A stretch of DNA of 36,862 nt from Bacteroidota bacterium (GCA_018267655.1 JAFDYB010000030.1:1-36862); one strand, 5' to 3'. Shown: positions 25,366-34,598, numbered from the stretch's first letter. Notes: generated by a model from the letters alone, not told the origin. Program-made: numbers and translations.

Positions 25366-27024
25366 CTATCCTTTTCTTTCAAAAACTAGCACATACTCTT
25401 GGCTTTTAGGCTGATAGTTTTGAGCAGCTTCTTTCCAAAGATAATTGCTCATTTGACCATTATTCATTTCTATAATTCCAACTATTTTATAATTTTCGCT
25501 AGTATATTTTTGTGCCCATTGAAAAATATGTTGGTCGGCACCGGGTTGTACAAGTAACGAAAATTGTTGATTAAAAAACACAAAATAACGAGGCTTTGCA
25601 TCTTCAACACTTTTAATAAATTCTTTTTGCCATTCTTTTTCTTGAGGTTGATTATTTACTAAAGCCGAAAAATAGGCGTGCCGCGAAGGGCAGTTTTTGC
25701 CCGTATAAAAATATAATTCAGGTTCGCTGCCAATGCACACAATCTTATCCTCTGGTTTTGAGTTTTCGTTGATGAATTTTCCAACCTCCCACGCTTCCGG
25801 AAATGGGTTCGTGCCATAAACTTTTCGAAGCAAGCTCTCGGGGTACGAGTGAAAATAATACTCTTTATTTTTTGATAAATGTAATAAGCTGAATAGTACA
25901 AACGCGCTTGTAATTACATAGCCAATGTTTTTAAACTTTACGTTAAACCGTTCGGTTAAAATTTTTGTAACACTCATAAAGGCAAAGCCTGTAAGCACTG
26001 CAATTGCAGGTACAACTTGAATAAAGTAATGCCCATAAAAATAATATCCGGGTACAACTGTAGCTGCACAGCAGATAAAAAACAAAACAGCGGCCGCTTT
26101 TATTTTTATGTCAACTGTTTTTACCAAACATAAAAAAATTCCAAAATAAGCAGTGTACCAAAAAAATTTATAATCTTTAGTTATAGCCTCATAAGTGTAG
26201 CCCAAAAACTGCTTGCCCTGTTCCCAAGGCATTTTGCCGACATATTGTTTAGGAATTGTAATTGTCCAATACATCATATCTGCCCACAAGCCTTTTTTCA
26301 AAATACTAATAAAGAAAAATGCAACCACTACTCCCATGCCAATACAGTAGTAAAGTCCATTTAAAAAGAACGTTTTAAAATTTCTGTTTTTATTAAACAC
26401 ATAATCGCTTACTATTACTAAGCCACCCCAGGCGCACAAAAACACTCCGGTTGTTTTAGTCATAAATGCCGAGCCCATAGCAAAACCGGTAAGTAAATAA
26501 AGCCACCATTTTTTATGTTCTTTAGCAAATGAATAGAGCATAAAGCCCATACTTGTAAAAAAGTTAACGCCATGTTCCGACTGAACGGTGTAACCGCTTA
26601 AGAAAGGAGTCATTGAAACAAAGGCATAGGTAATTGCTGTTGCTACCGCAGCCATTGGCGAATTAAATAATTTTTTTACGCCAATAAATAAAAATACAGT
26701 AGTTAAAAGATTTACAAACATAAAACCGGTATGCACACCCTTTACAGTTGCTCCAAAAATGGATATAACAGTAGCATAAAAATAAAATATGCCCGGAAAT
26801 TTTTGCTCATAAAAATCAACATAAGGCCTTTTGCCTTCTAACAATAGCTTGCCATAATAGCTGTAAGCACCTTCATCGCGTTCGTAGGGCATCTCTAAAA
26901 AATTTCCTCTAATAATGTAGGCAATAAATAGTGTTAGTAATAGTAAAAGGTAGCTTATGCTTTCTTCGTTCCATTTAAACGAAAATTTTCCGTTTTCAAA
27001 TGAAAATGCTTTTGTATTATTCAT
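25366..27024 (-). CDS. Membrane glycosyltransferase, GT39 (PMT/ArnT) superfamily
   Basis: 552 residues with about ten to twelve helices and a soluble C-terminal part. The first outer loop has ERDEGAYSYYGKLLLEGKRPY, where D50-E51 is the acidic catalytic motif of PMT/ArnT-type enzymes using polyprenyl-phosphate sugars. It begins at the base after the GT2 stop, so the two are one operon: the GT2 probably makes the lipid-linked donor that this protein uses on the outer face of the membrane. The acceptor (lipid, glycan or protein) is unknown. Confidence 0.85.
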   Translation of the reverse strand: MNNTKAFSFENGKFSFKWNEESISYLLLLLTLFIAYIIRGNFLEMPYERDEGAYSYYGKLLLEGKRPYVDFYEQKFPGIFYFYATVISIFGATVKGVHTGFMFVNLLTTVFLFIGVKKLFNSPMAAVATAITYAFVSMTPFLSGYTVQSEHGVNFFTSMGFMLYSFAKEHKKWWLYLLTGFAMGSAFMTKTTGVFLCAWGGLVIVSDYVFNKNRNFKTFFLNGLYYCIGMGVVVAFFFISILKKGLWADMMYWTITIPKQYVGKMPWEQGKQFLGYTYEAITKDYKFFWYTAYFGIFLCLVKTVDIKIKAAAVLFFICCAATVVPGYYFYGHYFIQVVPAIAVLTGFAFMSVTKILTERFNVKFKNIGYVITSAFVLFSLLHLSKNKEYYFHSYPESLLRKVYGTNPFPEAWEVGKFINENSKPEDKIVCIGSEPELYFYTGKNCPSRHAYFSALVNNQPQEKEWQKEFIKSVEDAKPRYFVFFNQQFSLLVQPGADQHIFQWAQKYTSENYKIVGIIEMNNGQMSNYLWKEAAQNYQPKSQEYVLVFERKG

Positions 27025-27957
27025 TTAATTTTGGGTTTCCAAATTTGTATCTTGAATTAAATATAGTGGGCGATTGATTACGTTTTTATTGATGCGGCTA
27101 ATATATAAACCAATTACTCCGATGGATATTAGTTGAATACCGCCAATAAACATTGTGCTTACCATTATTGAAGCCCACCCCGGCGTGGTACTCCGCCCAC
27201 TGTAATAACCTATGAGCGCGTAAATAATAATTAAAAACGAAATTATTGAAACTACAATACCGGCTTGCATTACAAGCGTTAGTGGTTTGTCTGAAAATGC
27301 AGTAATGCCATCTAAAGCAAAACGAATCATTTTACTTAGGGGATAACCTGTTTCTCCGTATTTACGTTCTTCTCGCACAAACTCAACTGCTGTTTGGCGA
27401 TAGCCCATCCAGGCAATTTGCCCACGCAAAAATTTATTTTGTTCAGGCATTTTTTTAAGATACTCAACAATTTTTCGATCTATCAATCTGTAATCGCCTG
27501 TATCAATTGGAATTTTCACATTGGTAATGCGTACCATGGTGCGGTAAAATATTTTTGCAGTAATTTTTTTAAACCACGATTCGCCAATACGTTTGCTGCG
27601 TTGGGCATACACCACCTCAAAACCCTCTTTGTATTTAAGGTACATTTGCTCAATTAACTCGGGGGGGTCTTGTAAATCAGAGTCAATAATTACCACAGCT
27701 TTTCCTTGTGTATGATCTATTCCGGCTGTAACGGCAATTTGATGTCCAAAATTGCGGCTAAAATTAATGTAAAACACATGCGAGTCGCGCTTTGAAAGTT
27801 CCATTAATTTTTCGAGCGAAGCATCGCGACTGCCATCGTTTACAAAAATGAGTTCGTAGCTCACATTTAACTTTTTGGCTACGGCACTCAAGCGGGTGTA
27901 TAATTCTTCTAACGAATCTTTTTCGTTGTAAACAGGTATTACTACTGATAAATCCAA
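27025..27957 (-). CDS. Polyprenyl-phosphate glycosyltransferase (GtrB/DPM1-like GT2)
   Basis: 310 residues. GT2 catalytic domain: VVIPVYNEKDS, FVNDGSRDAS, IDSDLQDPPELI (D92-x-D94 nucleotide-sugar and metal binding), DTGDYRLIDRK; then two C-terminal membrane helices at about 228-250 and 265-290. This is the layout of enzymes that move a sugar from UDP or GDP to undecaprenyl phosphate. Its transcript has a good promoter (27983-28013) and continues into the GT39 gene. Confidence 0.93.
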   Translation of the reverse strand: MDLSVVIPVYNEKDSLEELYTRLSAVAKKLNVSYELIFVNDGSRDASLEKLMELSKRDSHVFYINFSRNFGHQIAVTAGIDHTQGKAVVIIDSDLQDPPELIEQMYLKYKEGFEVVYAQRSKRIGESWFKKITAKIFYRTMVRITNVKIPIDTGDYRLIDRKIVEYLKKMPEQNKFLRGQIAWMGYRQTAVEFVREERKYGETGYPLSKMIRFALDGITAFSDKPLTLVMQAGIVVSIISFLIIIYALIGYYSGRSTTPGWASIMVSTMFIGGIQLISIGVIGLYISRINKNVINRPLYLIQDTNLETQN

Positions 27958-27982
27958 TGTTTTTAAATTAACCGTTAAAAAT

Positions 27983-28013
27983 CAAATATCTTAATCTTTT
28001 TAAAATTACGCAA
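27983..28013 (-). promoter_or_regulatory. Promoter of the GT2-GT39 operon
   Basis: On the minus strand TTG (28013-28011), a 20-bp spacer and GATATTTG (27990-27983), one mismatch to TAnnTTTG. Transcription should begin near 27976, about 19 nt before the ATG. The spacing equals that of the promoter at 309-340. Confidence 0.65.
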
Positions 28014-28169
28014 TTTTATTTAAATCTATTTTTAAATTAATTCTCGATCTGTTTCCTATTTTAAGAAAAATATTTTGCGTGAGAAGCTATTCCGGAGCGC
28101 TTTCAACAAATATTTAGTAAATCACTATTATATTTGAGTAAGACTATTAGATTTTTTAGCAGTATTACT

Positions 28170-28177
28170 TATATTTG
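28170..28177 (+). promoter_or_regulatory. -7 element of the nucleotide-sugar operon (TATATTTG)
   Basis: Exact TAnnTTTG, 19 bp before the rfbF ATG. A second exact TATATTTG lies 41 bp upstream (28129-28136). No TTG at the expected distance from 28170. Confidence 0.55.
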
Positions 28178-28196
28178 CATAACTTAAAATTAAAAA

Positions 28197-28973
28197 ATGA
28201 AAGTTGTTATTTTGGCAGGAGGCATGGGCACACGCCTTTCGGAAGAAACAGGGCTGCGACCTAAACCCATGATTGAAATTGGAGGCAAACCAATACTTTG
28301 GCATATTATGAAAATATACGCCCAGCAAGGCTTTAATGAGTTTGTAATTTGCCTTGGCTATAAAGGCTATCAAATAAAAGAATATTTTATTAATTATTTT
28401 TTGTATAACTCCGACATTACCGTTGAACTCGATAAAAATGTGGTTGATGTGCATTACACAAACTCCGAATCGTTTAAAGTAACGCTTGTAGATACCGGTT
28501 TAACTACAAATACAGCAGGCCGCATAAAAAAAATAGAAAAGCACGTAAAGGGCGAACGTTTTATGCTTACTTACGGCGATGGTGTTGCCGATATTAACAT
28601 TAAAGAATTAATAAAAGCACACGAAAAAGGCAGTAAACTCGCAACTTTAACATCAATACAACTACCGGGCCGATTTGGCAACATTGAAATTAATAACGAC
28701 AATGTTGTTACAAAATTTCAAGAAAAACCCGAAGGCGATGGTGTGTGGATTAATGGTGGTTTTTTTGTAATGGAACCAGGTATTTTCAAATATCTGCAAG
28801 GTGATGTTGAAGATGTGCAATGGGAAAAAAAGCCTTTAATTGAAATTGCAAACGATGGCCTACTTGGCTCATACCGCCACAAAGGCTTTTGGAAATGTAT
28901 GGATGCCTTGCGCGACAAGATTGAATTAGAAGAATTGTGGAACAACGAAAAAGCTCCTTGGAAAATATGGTAA
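28197..28973 (+). CDS. rfbF: Glucose-1-phosphate cytidylyltransferase
   Basis: 258 residues; makes CDP-glucose from CTP and glucose-1-phosphate, the entry to CDP-linked deoxysugars. Nucleotidyltransferase signature LAGGMGTRLSEETGLRPKPM (GxGTR at 9-13, catalytic Lys at 23), YGDGVADINI, GDGVWINGGFFVMEP and KGFWKCMDALRDK are all RfbF-specific. It is the first gene of a seven-gene run, overlapping the next by 7 bp. Confidence 0.95.
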   Translation: MKVVILAGGMGTRLSEETGLRPKPMIEIGGKPILWHIMKIYAQQGFNEFVICLGYKGYQIKEYFINYFLYNSDITVELDKNVVDVHYTNSESFKVTLVDTGLTTNTAGRIKKIEKHVKGERFMLTYGDGVADINIKELIKAHEKGSKLATLTSIQLPGRFGNIEINNDNVVTKFQEKPEGDGVWINGGFFVMEPGIFKYLQGDVEDVQWEKKPLIEIANDGLLGSYRHKGFWKCMDALRDKIELEELWNNEKAPWKIW

Positions 28974-30013
28974 ATAATATTTTAATAGTTGGAAACCTTG
29001 GTTACATTGGTCCTGTAGCAGTTAAGCATTTAAAAAGCAAACATCCTAACGCAAAAATTTATGGTTATGATATTGGTTATTTTCAACAAAATGCCACAAC
29101 TAAAGCTTTTAATGGCGATGTGTTTGTTGATTTACAATATTACGGCGATGTTAGAAATTTTAACGCCGAAATTTTAAAAGGCATTGATTCGGTTGTTTAT
29201 TTGGCAGCTATTTCAAACGACCCAATGGGCAATGTGTTTGAAAAACCAACGCTTGATATTAATTACCATGCTGCAATTGATATTGCCAAAAAAGCAAAAC
29301 AACGTGGCGTTAAAAGCTTTGTGTTTGCAAGCAGTTGCAGTGTTTATGGCTTTGCTGATTCAGCACCCCGTACCGAACAAAGCGAAGTAAACCCCTTAAC
29401 AGCCTATGCAAAATCAAAAGTATTTGCCGAGCGCGAATTAGCACCACTAGCCGATAATAATTTTAAAATTACCTGCTTGCGCTTTGCTACTGCCTGCGGC
29501 TTTAGCGATAGGTTGCGTTTAGATTTAGTGTTGAACGATTTTGTTGCTGCCGCCATAGTAGATAAAAAAATAACTATTTTAAGCGATGGCACGCCTTGGC
29601 GACCATTAATTCATGTTGAAGACATGAGTCGTGCTATGGATTGGGCAACACAGCGCACAGACGGCAATAATTTTTTAATTGTAAATACCGGCAGCAACGA
29701 GTGGAATTATCAAGTTAAAGAATTGGCACAAGGCGTAAAACAAATATTTGGCAATGTTGATGTAAGTATTAACAGCAACGCGCAACCCGATAAGCGTTCA
29801 TATAAAGTTTCTTTTGATTTATATAAGAAACTTGCACCTAATCATCAACCTAAAGTTAGCTTGGCGCAAGCCGTTGAAGGACTTAAAGCAGGATTAGAAA
29901 ACATTAATTTCTCCGATTCAAATTTTAGAGCATCGCATTTAATTCGATTAAAAACAATTCAACATCTCATTGACTTAAAACAAATAAATTCGGAACTCGA
30001 AAAAATAATTTGA
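28967..30013 (+). CDS. NAD(P)-dependent sugar epimerase/reductase (extended SDR)
   Basis: 348 residues. Start taken at ATG 28967, inside the rfbF stop region (ATGGTAA), rather than an earlier frame start at 28937. Rossmann G9-x2-G12-x2-G15 (VGNLGYIG), SSCSVYGF and Y147-x3-K151 (TAYAKSK). The position that holds the Asp-Glu pair of 4,6-dehydratases (STDEVYG) reads SSCSVYG, so it is an epimerase or ketoreductase rather than the CDP-glucose dehydratase RfbG. The substrate is not known. Confidence 0.88.
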   Translation: MVNNILIVGNLGYIGPVAVKHLKSKHPNAKIYGYDIGYFQQNATTKAFNGDVFVDLQYYGDVRNFNAEILKGIDSVVYLAAISNDPMGNVFEKPTLDINYHAAIDIAKKAKQRGVKSFVFASSCSVYGFADSAPRTEQSEVNPLTAYAKSKVFAERELAPLADNNFKITCLRFATACGFSDRLRLDLVLNDFVAAAIVDKKITILSDGTPWRPLIHVEDMSRAMDWATQRTDGNNFLIVNTGSNEWNYQVKELAQGVKQIFGNVDVSINSNAQPDKRSYKVSFDLYKKLAPNHQPKVSLAQAVEGLKAGLENINFSDSNFRASHLIRLKTIQHLIDLKQINSELEKII

Positions 30014-30555
30014 AATTTACCGAAACAATATTAAAAGGCAGCTACATTGTTGAACTTACTCCTTTGTCGGATAACAGGGGCGAATTTGCTCGCACTTTTT
30101 GCAAAAACGAATTTGAACAAATTGGCTTTAATGATAATTGGGTACAAACCAATCAATCGTGGAATTTAAAAAAAGGAACATTAAGAGGCATGCACTATCA
30201 AAAACCACCCTTTGGCGAAATTAAACTCGTACGTTGCATAAGGGGGGCTGTGCAAGATGTTATTATTGATTTACGAAAAAATTCCCCTACTTTTTTAAAA
30301 TATTTTTCAATTGAACTAAGCGAATACAATAATTTATCGCTCTACATACCACAAGGCTTTGCACATGGCTTTTTAACGCTTGAAGATGCTACGCAGCTTG
30401 TTTACATGCACAGTCAGTTTTTCACCCCTAATGCCGATGCCGGTATCAATTTTGCCGACCCAATTATTAATATTCAATGGAAAAATACTATCAAAATTAT
30501 TTCAGATAAAGACAAACAATTACCTTTACTCACCAATCAATTTAACGGAATATAA
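30010..30555 (+). CDS. dTDP-4-dehydrorhamnose 3,5-epimerase (RmlC) family protein, catalytic Tyr replaced
   Basis: 181 residues, RmlC-type cupin. Starts with TTG overlapping the preceding TGA (TTGA). Conserved: RGMHYQ (H62), IKLVRC (K72), PQGFAHGF (H119), SDKD (D168 of the His-Asp dyad). The usual YY(S/N)P segment with the catalytic Tyr is SQFFTP here, so F138 stands where the general acid should be. It may do only one epimerisation, another reaction, or be impaired. Fits the CDP-sugar operon. Confidence 0.87.
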   Translation: MKFTETILKGSYIVELTPLSDNRGEFARTFCKNEFEQIGFNDNWVQTNQSWNLKKGTLRGMHYQKPPFGEIKLVRCIRGAVQDVIIDLRKNSPTFLKYFSIELSEYNNLSLYIPQGFAHGFLTLEDATQLVYMHSQFFTPNADAGINFADPIINIQWKNTIKIISDKDKQLPLLTNQFNGI

Positions 30556-30558
30556 ATT

Positions 30559-31791
30559 ATGAACTGCCGATTTTGCAAAAACCATGTAACACAAGAGTTT
30601 GCCGATTTAGTTAACAGTCCACCTTCAAACTCATACATCAATAAAGAACAATTAAATGAGCCAGAAACCTTTTACCCATTAAAAGTGCTGGTTTGCGAAA
30701 AATGTTTTTTAGTGCAAGTTGATGAGTATTATAAATCATCAGAAATATTTAATTCAGATTATGCTTATTTTTCGTCGTTTTCAACCAGTTGGTTGGCGCA
30801 TGCAAAGCGCTATGTGGACATGATGATGGAGCGATTCAAATTTAATGCACAGTCGTTAGTTGTTGAAATTGCATCGAATGATGGGTATTTATTGCAGTAC
30901 TTTAAGCAACATGGAGTACCCGTGTTAGGCGTTGAACCTACTGCAAATACTGCTGCTGCAGCAAAAAAAAATCACGATATTAATTCAATCATCGAATTTT
31001 TTGGAAAAAAATTAGCCGATACGATGGTTGCCAATCACCAACAAGCTGATTTATTACTAGGGAACAATGTATTGGCACATGTGCCTGATATTATGGATTT
31101 TGTGGGCGGCATGAAAAAAGTACTAAAACCGCAGGGCATTATTACATTAGAATTTCCACACCTATACCAATTGGTTTTAAACAATCAATTCGATACGATT
31201 TATCATGAGCATTTTTCGTATTTGTCGTTTACCACAGTGAGCCAAATTTTTGAAGCCAATGGTTTACAAATGTTCGATGTTGAAGAAGTGCCTACACATG
31301 GAGGCTCGTTGCGTATTTTTGCAAAGCATCAAAACGATAACTCAAAAGCAATTTCAGAAAATGTAGCTGCTTTACTAAAAAAAGAAGCAAATGCAGGTAT
31401 GACCTCGCTAAACTACTACAAAAACTTTCAGCCGAAAATCGAAAAAATTAAAAACGATTTACTCGAATTTTTAATTGCACAAAAACGTGCCGGTAAAAAA
31501 GTTGCTGCTTATGGCGCTGCTGCTAAAGGAAACACCTTGCTTAATTATTGTGGTGTTAAAAAAGATTTAATTGAATTTGTGGTAGATGCAAATCCTGCAA
31601 AACAGCATAAATTTATGCCGGCAAGTCACATTCCTATTGTAACCGAACAAGCAATAAAAGATAGTAAACCCGACTATATTTTAATTTTACCTTGGAATAT
31701 AAAAGACGAAATTGTAAAACAACTCAGTTATGTAAATGGCTGGGGCGCAAAATTTGTAGTGCCAATTCCGGGTGTTGAGGTATTGAATTAA
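30559..31791 (+). CDS. Sugar C-methyltransferase, TylCIII/TcaB9-like
   Basis: 410 residues, three parts: N-terminal zinc-binding domain (C3, C6, C46, C49), SAM-dependent core with VVEIASNDGYLL (about 103-114), DLLLGNNVLAHVPD, the conserved TIYHEHFSYLSF with catalytic His, and GGSLRIF, and a C-terminal domain with KKVAAYGAAAKGNTLLNYC. This is the family that adds a methyl to C-3 of 4-keto sugars (for mycarose, nogalose and virenose). It shows that the operon makes a branched-chain sugar. Confidence 0.93.
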   Translation: MNCRFCKNHVTQEFADLVNSPPSNSYINKEQLNEPETFYPLKVLVCEKCFLVQVDEYYKSSEIFNSDYAYFSSFSTSWLAHAKRYVDMMMERFKFNAQSLVVEIASNDGYLLQYFKQHGVPVLGVEPTANTAAAAKKNHDINSIIEFFGKKLADTMVANHQQADLLLGNNVLAHVPDIMDFVGGMKKVLKPQGIITLEFPHLYQLVLNNQFDTIYHEHFSYLSFTTVSQIFEANGLQMFDVEEVPTHGGSLRIFAKHQNDNSKAISENVAALLKKEANAGMTSLNYYKNFQPKIEKIKNDLLEFLIAQKRAGKKVAAYGAAAKGNTLLNYCGVKKDLIEFVVDANPAKQHKFMPASHIPIVTEQAIKDSKPDYILILPWNIKDEIVKQLSYVNGWGAKFVVPIPGVEVLN

Positions 31792-32636
31792 TGAAAGCTT
31801 TAGTTACAGGTGCAAATGGTTTTGTTGGGCAATATGTAATTGAAGAATTACTGAAAAGAAATATTGAAGTCATTGCAACATCGGCAAACAAACAAAAAGC
31901 AGAAAGTAAAACCTGGTATTCAAAAGTAAAATTTGTAGCTTTTGATTACAGCCAAAAATTGCCTGAAAACAGTTGCGCTTTTTTTAATAACCCCGATGTG
32001 CTTATACACCTTGCCTGGGGCTTTTTGCCAATGTTTAAAGCACCCGAACACATTACTGTTGAGCTAATTTATCAAAAACAATTTTTAACTCAAATGATAC
32101 AATCCGGAGTTAAAAATATAAACGTTGTAGGCACTTGTTTAGAATATGGGTTACAAGAAGGCGAATTACGAGAGGATATGCCTTGCAAGCCTATTGTACC
32201 CTATGCAGAAGCAAAATTTCAATTATTAAATTATCTATTTGAGTTGCAACAAAAAACACCGTTCAATTTAAATTGGTTAAGGCTATTTTATATGTACGGC
32301 AAGGGGCAAAGCGAAAAATCGATTTTACCACAATTAGAAAAAGCGCTTGCTAATAACGATACTGTTTTTAATATGAGTAAAGGCGACCAGGAGCGCGATT
32401 ATTTGCCCATTGAAACAATAGCCAAATTAATTGTAAACACATCGCTTGCACAAGCTAACAATGGTGTGGTAAATATATGTAGTGGAAAACCCATAACGGT
32501 AAAACAATTAGTAGAAGATTATTTAAGTGAGAAAAATAAAAAAATTAGCTTAAATTTGGGTTTTTACCCTTACCCCGATTACGAACCTTTTAAGTTTTGG
32601 GGAAGTTGTGAGAAAATAAATAAAATTAAGATATGA
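31791..32636 (+). CDS. NAD(P)-dependent sugar reductase/epimerase (extended SDR)
   Basis: 281 residues. Rossmann G7-x2-G10-x2-G13 (VTGANGFVG), GTCLEYGLQEG and active Y138-x3-K142 (PYAEAKF), then LRLFYMYGKGQ and QERDYLPIETIAKLI. A 4-ketoreductase role acting after C-methylation is the usual place for such an enzyme in these clusters, but this is inference. It overlaps the methyltransferase stop by one base and the next start by four. Confidence 0.88.
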   Translation: MKALVTGANGFVGQYVIEELLKRNIEVIATSANKQKAESKTWYSKVKFVAFDYSQKLPENSCAFFNNPDVLIHLAWGFLPMFKAPEHITVELIYQKQFLTQMIQSGVKNINVVGTCLEYGLQEGELREDMPCKPIVPYAEAKFQLLNYLFELQQKTPFNLNWLRLFYMYGKGQSEKSILPQLEKALANNDTVFNMSKGDQERDYLPIETIAKLIVNTSLAQANNGVVNICSGKPITVKQLVEDYLSEKNKKISLNLGFYPYPDYEPFKFWGSCEKINKIKI

Positions 32637-33361
32637 ACGAAATAGAAAAATTCAAACAAGAACGCAAAGAAAGAATTGCTTCATTTGAGCACAACAAAGA
32701 GTTGCAAGAAAGTAAAAAACAATTTAACAATCAATCAAATACTGCTTTATATTCATATAACTTCTCATGGATGGGACGCCCTATTATCCAATACCCACAG
32801 GACATGGTAATGATGCAAGAATTAATTTGGGATATAAAACCCGATTTAATTATTGAAACCGGTATTGCACACGGTGGCTCTTTAATTTTTTATGCTTCTA
32901 TTTTAGAATTGATTGGCAAAGGAGAAATTTTAGGAATTGACATTGATATTCGTGAACACAATCGTGTAGAAATTGAAAAGCACCCAATGGCTAAAAGAAT
33001 TAAAATGATTCAAGGCTCTGCAGTTGCCCCTGAAATTGTTAAACAAGTAAAAGACTATGCTGCCGGTAAAAAAACAGTTATGGTTTCTTTAGACTCGAAT
33101 CACACGCACGATCATGTATTAGAAGAATTGAAAGCCTACGCGCCTCTTACTAGTGTTGGTTCGTATTGCGTAGTATTTGATACCATTGTAGAAGATTTAC
33201 CAGATGGATATATGAAACGCAATTGGGGAGTTGGAAATAACCCAAAAACAGCAGTGTTTGAATATTTAAAATCAAATAACGATTTTGTAATTGATAAACA
33301 AATCGATCATAAATTACTTATTAGCGTTGCCCCCGATGGTTATTTAAAGCGCATAAAATAA
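32633..33361 (+). CDS. Cephalosporin hydroxylase (CmcI)-family methyltransferase-like protein
   Basis: 242 residues. N-terminal basic helix, then FSWMGRPIIQYPQDM, ETGIAHGGSLIFYASI (SAM-binding motif I), GIDIDIREHN, SLDSNHTHDHVL (metal site) and DTIVEDLP. The family contains CmcI and rhamnosyl O-methyltransferases and is often found in surface-polysaccharide operons; O-methylation of a sugar is more likely than hydroxylation of an antibiotic here. Confidence 0.9.
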   Translation: MNEIEKFKQERKERIASFEHNKELQESKKQFNNQSNTALYSYNFSWMGRPIIQYPQDMVMMQELIWDIKPDLIIETGIAHGGSLIFYASILELIGKGEILGIDIDIREHNRVEIEKHPMAKRIKMIQGSAVAPEIVKQVKDYAAGKKTVMVSLDSNHTHDHVLEELKAYAPLTSVGSYCVVFDTIVEDLPDGYMKRNWGVGNNPKTAVFEYLKSNNDFVIDKQIDHKLLISVAPDGYLKRIK

Positions 33362-33367
33362 ATTTTT

Positions 33368-34219
33368 ATGTATTCTCAACCACTTGTTAGTGTTTGTGTT
33401 CCCGTATATAACACCGAAAAATATATTGCGGAAACTATCTTGTGTGTATTAAATCAGAGTTATCAAAACATTGAATTAATTATTTCTGATAATGCCTCAA
33501 CTGATAAAACAGTTGAAATAATTAATTCGTTTAATGATACAAGAATTAAGTTGTTTAAAAATAGCGAAAACATTGGGCTCGTAGCAAATTTTTCAAAAGC
33601 ATTTTCTTATGCAAACGGAAAATATATGATGTTTTTAGGTGCAGATGATGGCATGGAACTAAATACGGTTGAAAAATGTATAAATATTTTTAGCTTAAGC
33701 GAAGAAAAAAATATTGTAATAGTTAATACGTACATCAATATTATTAACGACGAAAGCCAATCAGTTTTTAAGAAAAAGTATTTATTTGGTGGTGGTTTTA
33801 TTTCAAAATATTGGGGGATTAGATCTAATTTTTTATACGGAAGCAATACCATTGGCGAGCCTAATGGATCAATGTTTTTAAAAGAAGCTTATGATAAAAT
33901 ACCAAAACCACTTTTTGTAAATTCGAATATGTGGACTATTGATATTGATTTAAAAAACGAATTGTTTTTAATAGGTAATGGTTATATGATTTCTGAAGCT
34001 TTAGGAAAATTTCGTTTATCAGCACAATCAACTAGCAAAAAAAGTTTAAAATTTCAACAAGCAAAACTTTTTAGAAAATATGCGTGGACTATATACAAAG
34101 ACAAACGCTACAAACTTTCTTTTTTTTGGGTAATAACGGCTACAATAAACTCGATACTTTTAGAAGTTGCGCGTAATGTTTTTTATGCGTTGTTTATTAG
34201 AAATAAAGCTGAACGATAA
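33368..34219 (+). CDS. Glycosyltransferase family 2
   Basis: 283 residues, last gene of the sugar run. VSVCVPVYNTEKYI, IISDNASTDKTVEI and GADDGMEL (the DxD-type site at about 93-98) show a GT-A fold; the region 170-200 has the acceptor loop (WTIDIDL). The C-terminus has a hydrophobic stretch that may attach to the membrane. It probably transfers the sugar made by this operon. Confidence 0.9.
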   Translation: MYSQPLVSVCVPVYNTEKYIAETILCVLNQSYQNIELIISDNASTDKTVEIINSFNDTRIKLFKNSENIGLVANFSKAFSYANGKYMMFLGADDGMELNTVEKCINIFSLSEEKNIVIVNTYINIINDESQSVFKKKYLFGGGFISKYWGIRSNFLYGSNTIGEPNGSMFLKEAYDKIPKPLFVNSNMWTIDIDLKNELFLIGNGYMISEALGKFRLSAQSTSKKSLKFQQAKLFRKYAWTIYKDKRYKLSFFWVITATINSILLEVARNVFYALFIRNKAER

Positions 34220-34247
34220 TCTGAATTTAAGTATAAAAAATGCGCGC

Positions 34248-34598
34248 TTAATTAATTTTTACAGCTTCGTAAAAATTATGTTCGCCTGCATTCCCCATAA
34301 ATTCAGCATCAATGCCAACTAAACCTACTTTTTTACTTTGCTCTTTACTTAAAGGTTTATTAAGGAGCCATCTATCTTCTTGAACTTTTAAATCAATTTC
34401 TTTATTTGCCAATACTTGATTTAATTGCTTTTGAGTTAAAAATAAAACGCCCTCAGTCTCATCTTCGTCTTCGTCTTCAGCATTAAACATTATTCCAACT
34501 AATTTAAGTTTTGGAACCTCGGGCTTGTATTTAAATTCTAAGTCAGATTGATCGTTAAGTTCAATATATTTTATATCTACGATGTGTAATTCAGCCAT
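34248..34598 (-). CDS. Conserved-looking small protein of unknown function
   Basis: 116 residues, cytoplasmic, no helices for membrane or export. The centre is very acidic (DEDEDETEG). No family is recognised. It sits alone between the sugar operon and purK; a near -7 element TAAACTTG lies about 30 bp upstream. Coding support is the long open frame and normal composition. Confidence 0.65.
   Translation of the reverse strand: MAELHIVDIKYIELNDQSDLEFKYKPEVPKLKLVGIMFNAEDEDEDETEGVLFLTQKQLNQVLANKEIDLKVQEDRWLLNKPLSKEQSKKVGLVGIDAEFMGNAGEHNFYEAVKIN

Noticed and set aside
28197..34219. Antibiotic biosynthesis gene cluster, because of the cephalosporin-hydroxylase-like and TylCIII-like genes
   Set aside because: No core scaffold enzyme (PKS, NRPS or similar) is present; these families are common in surface-sugar operons.
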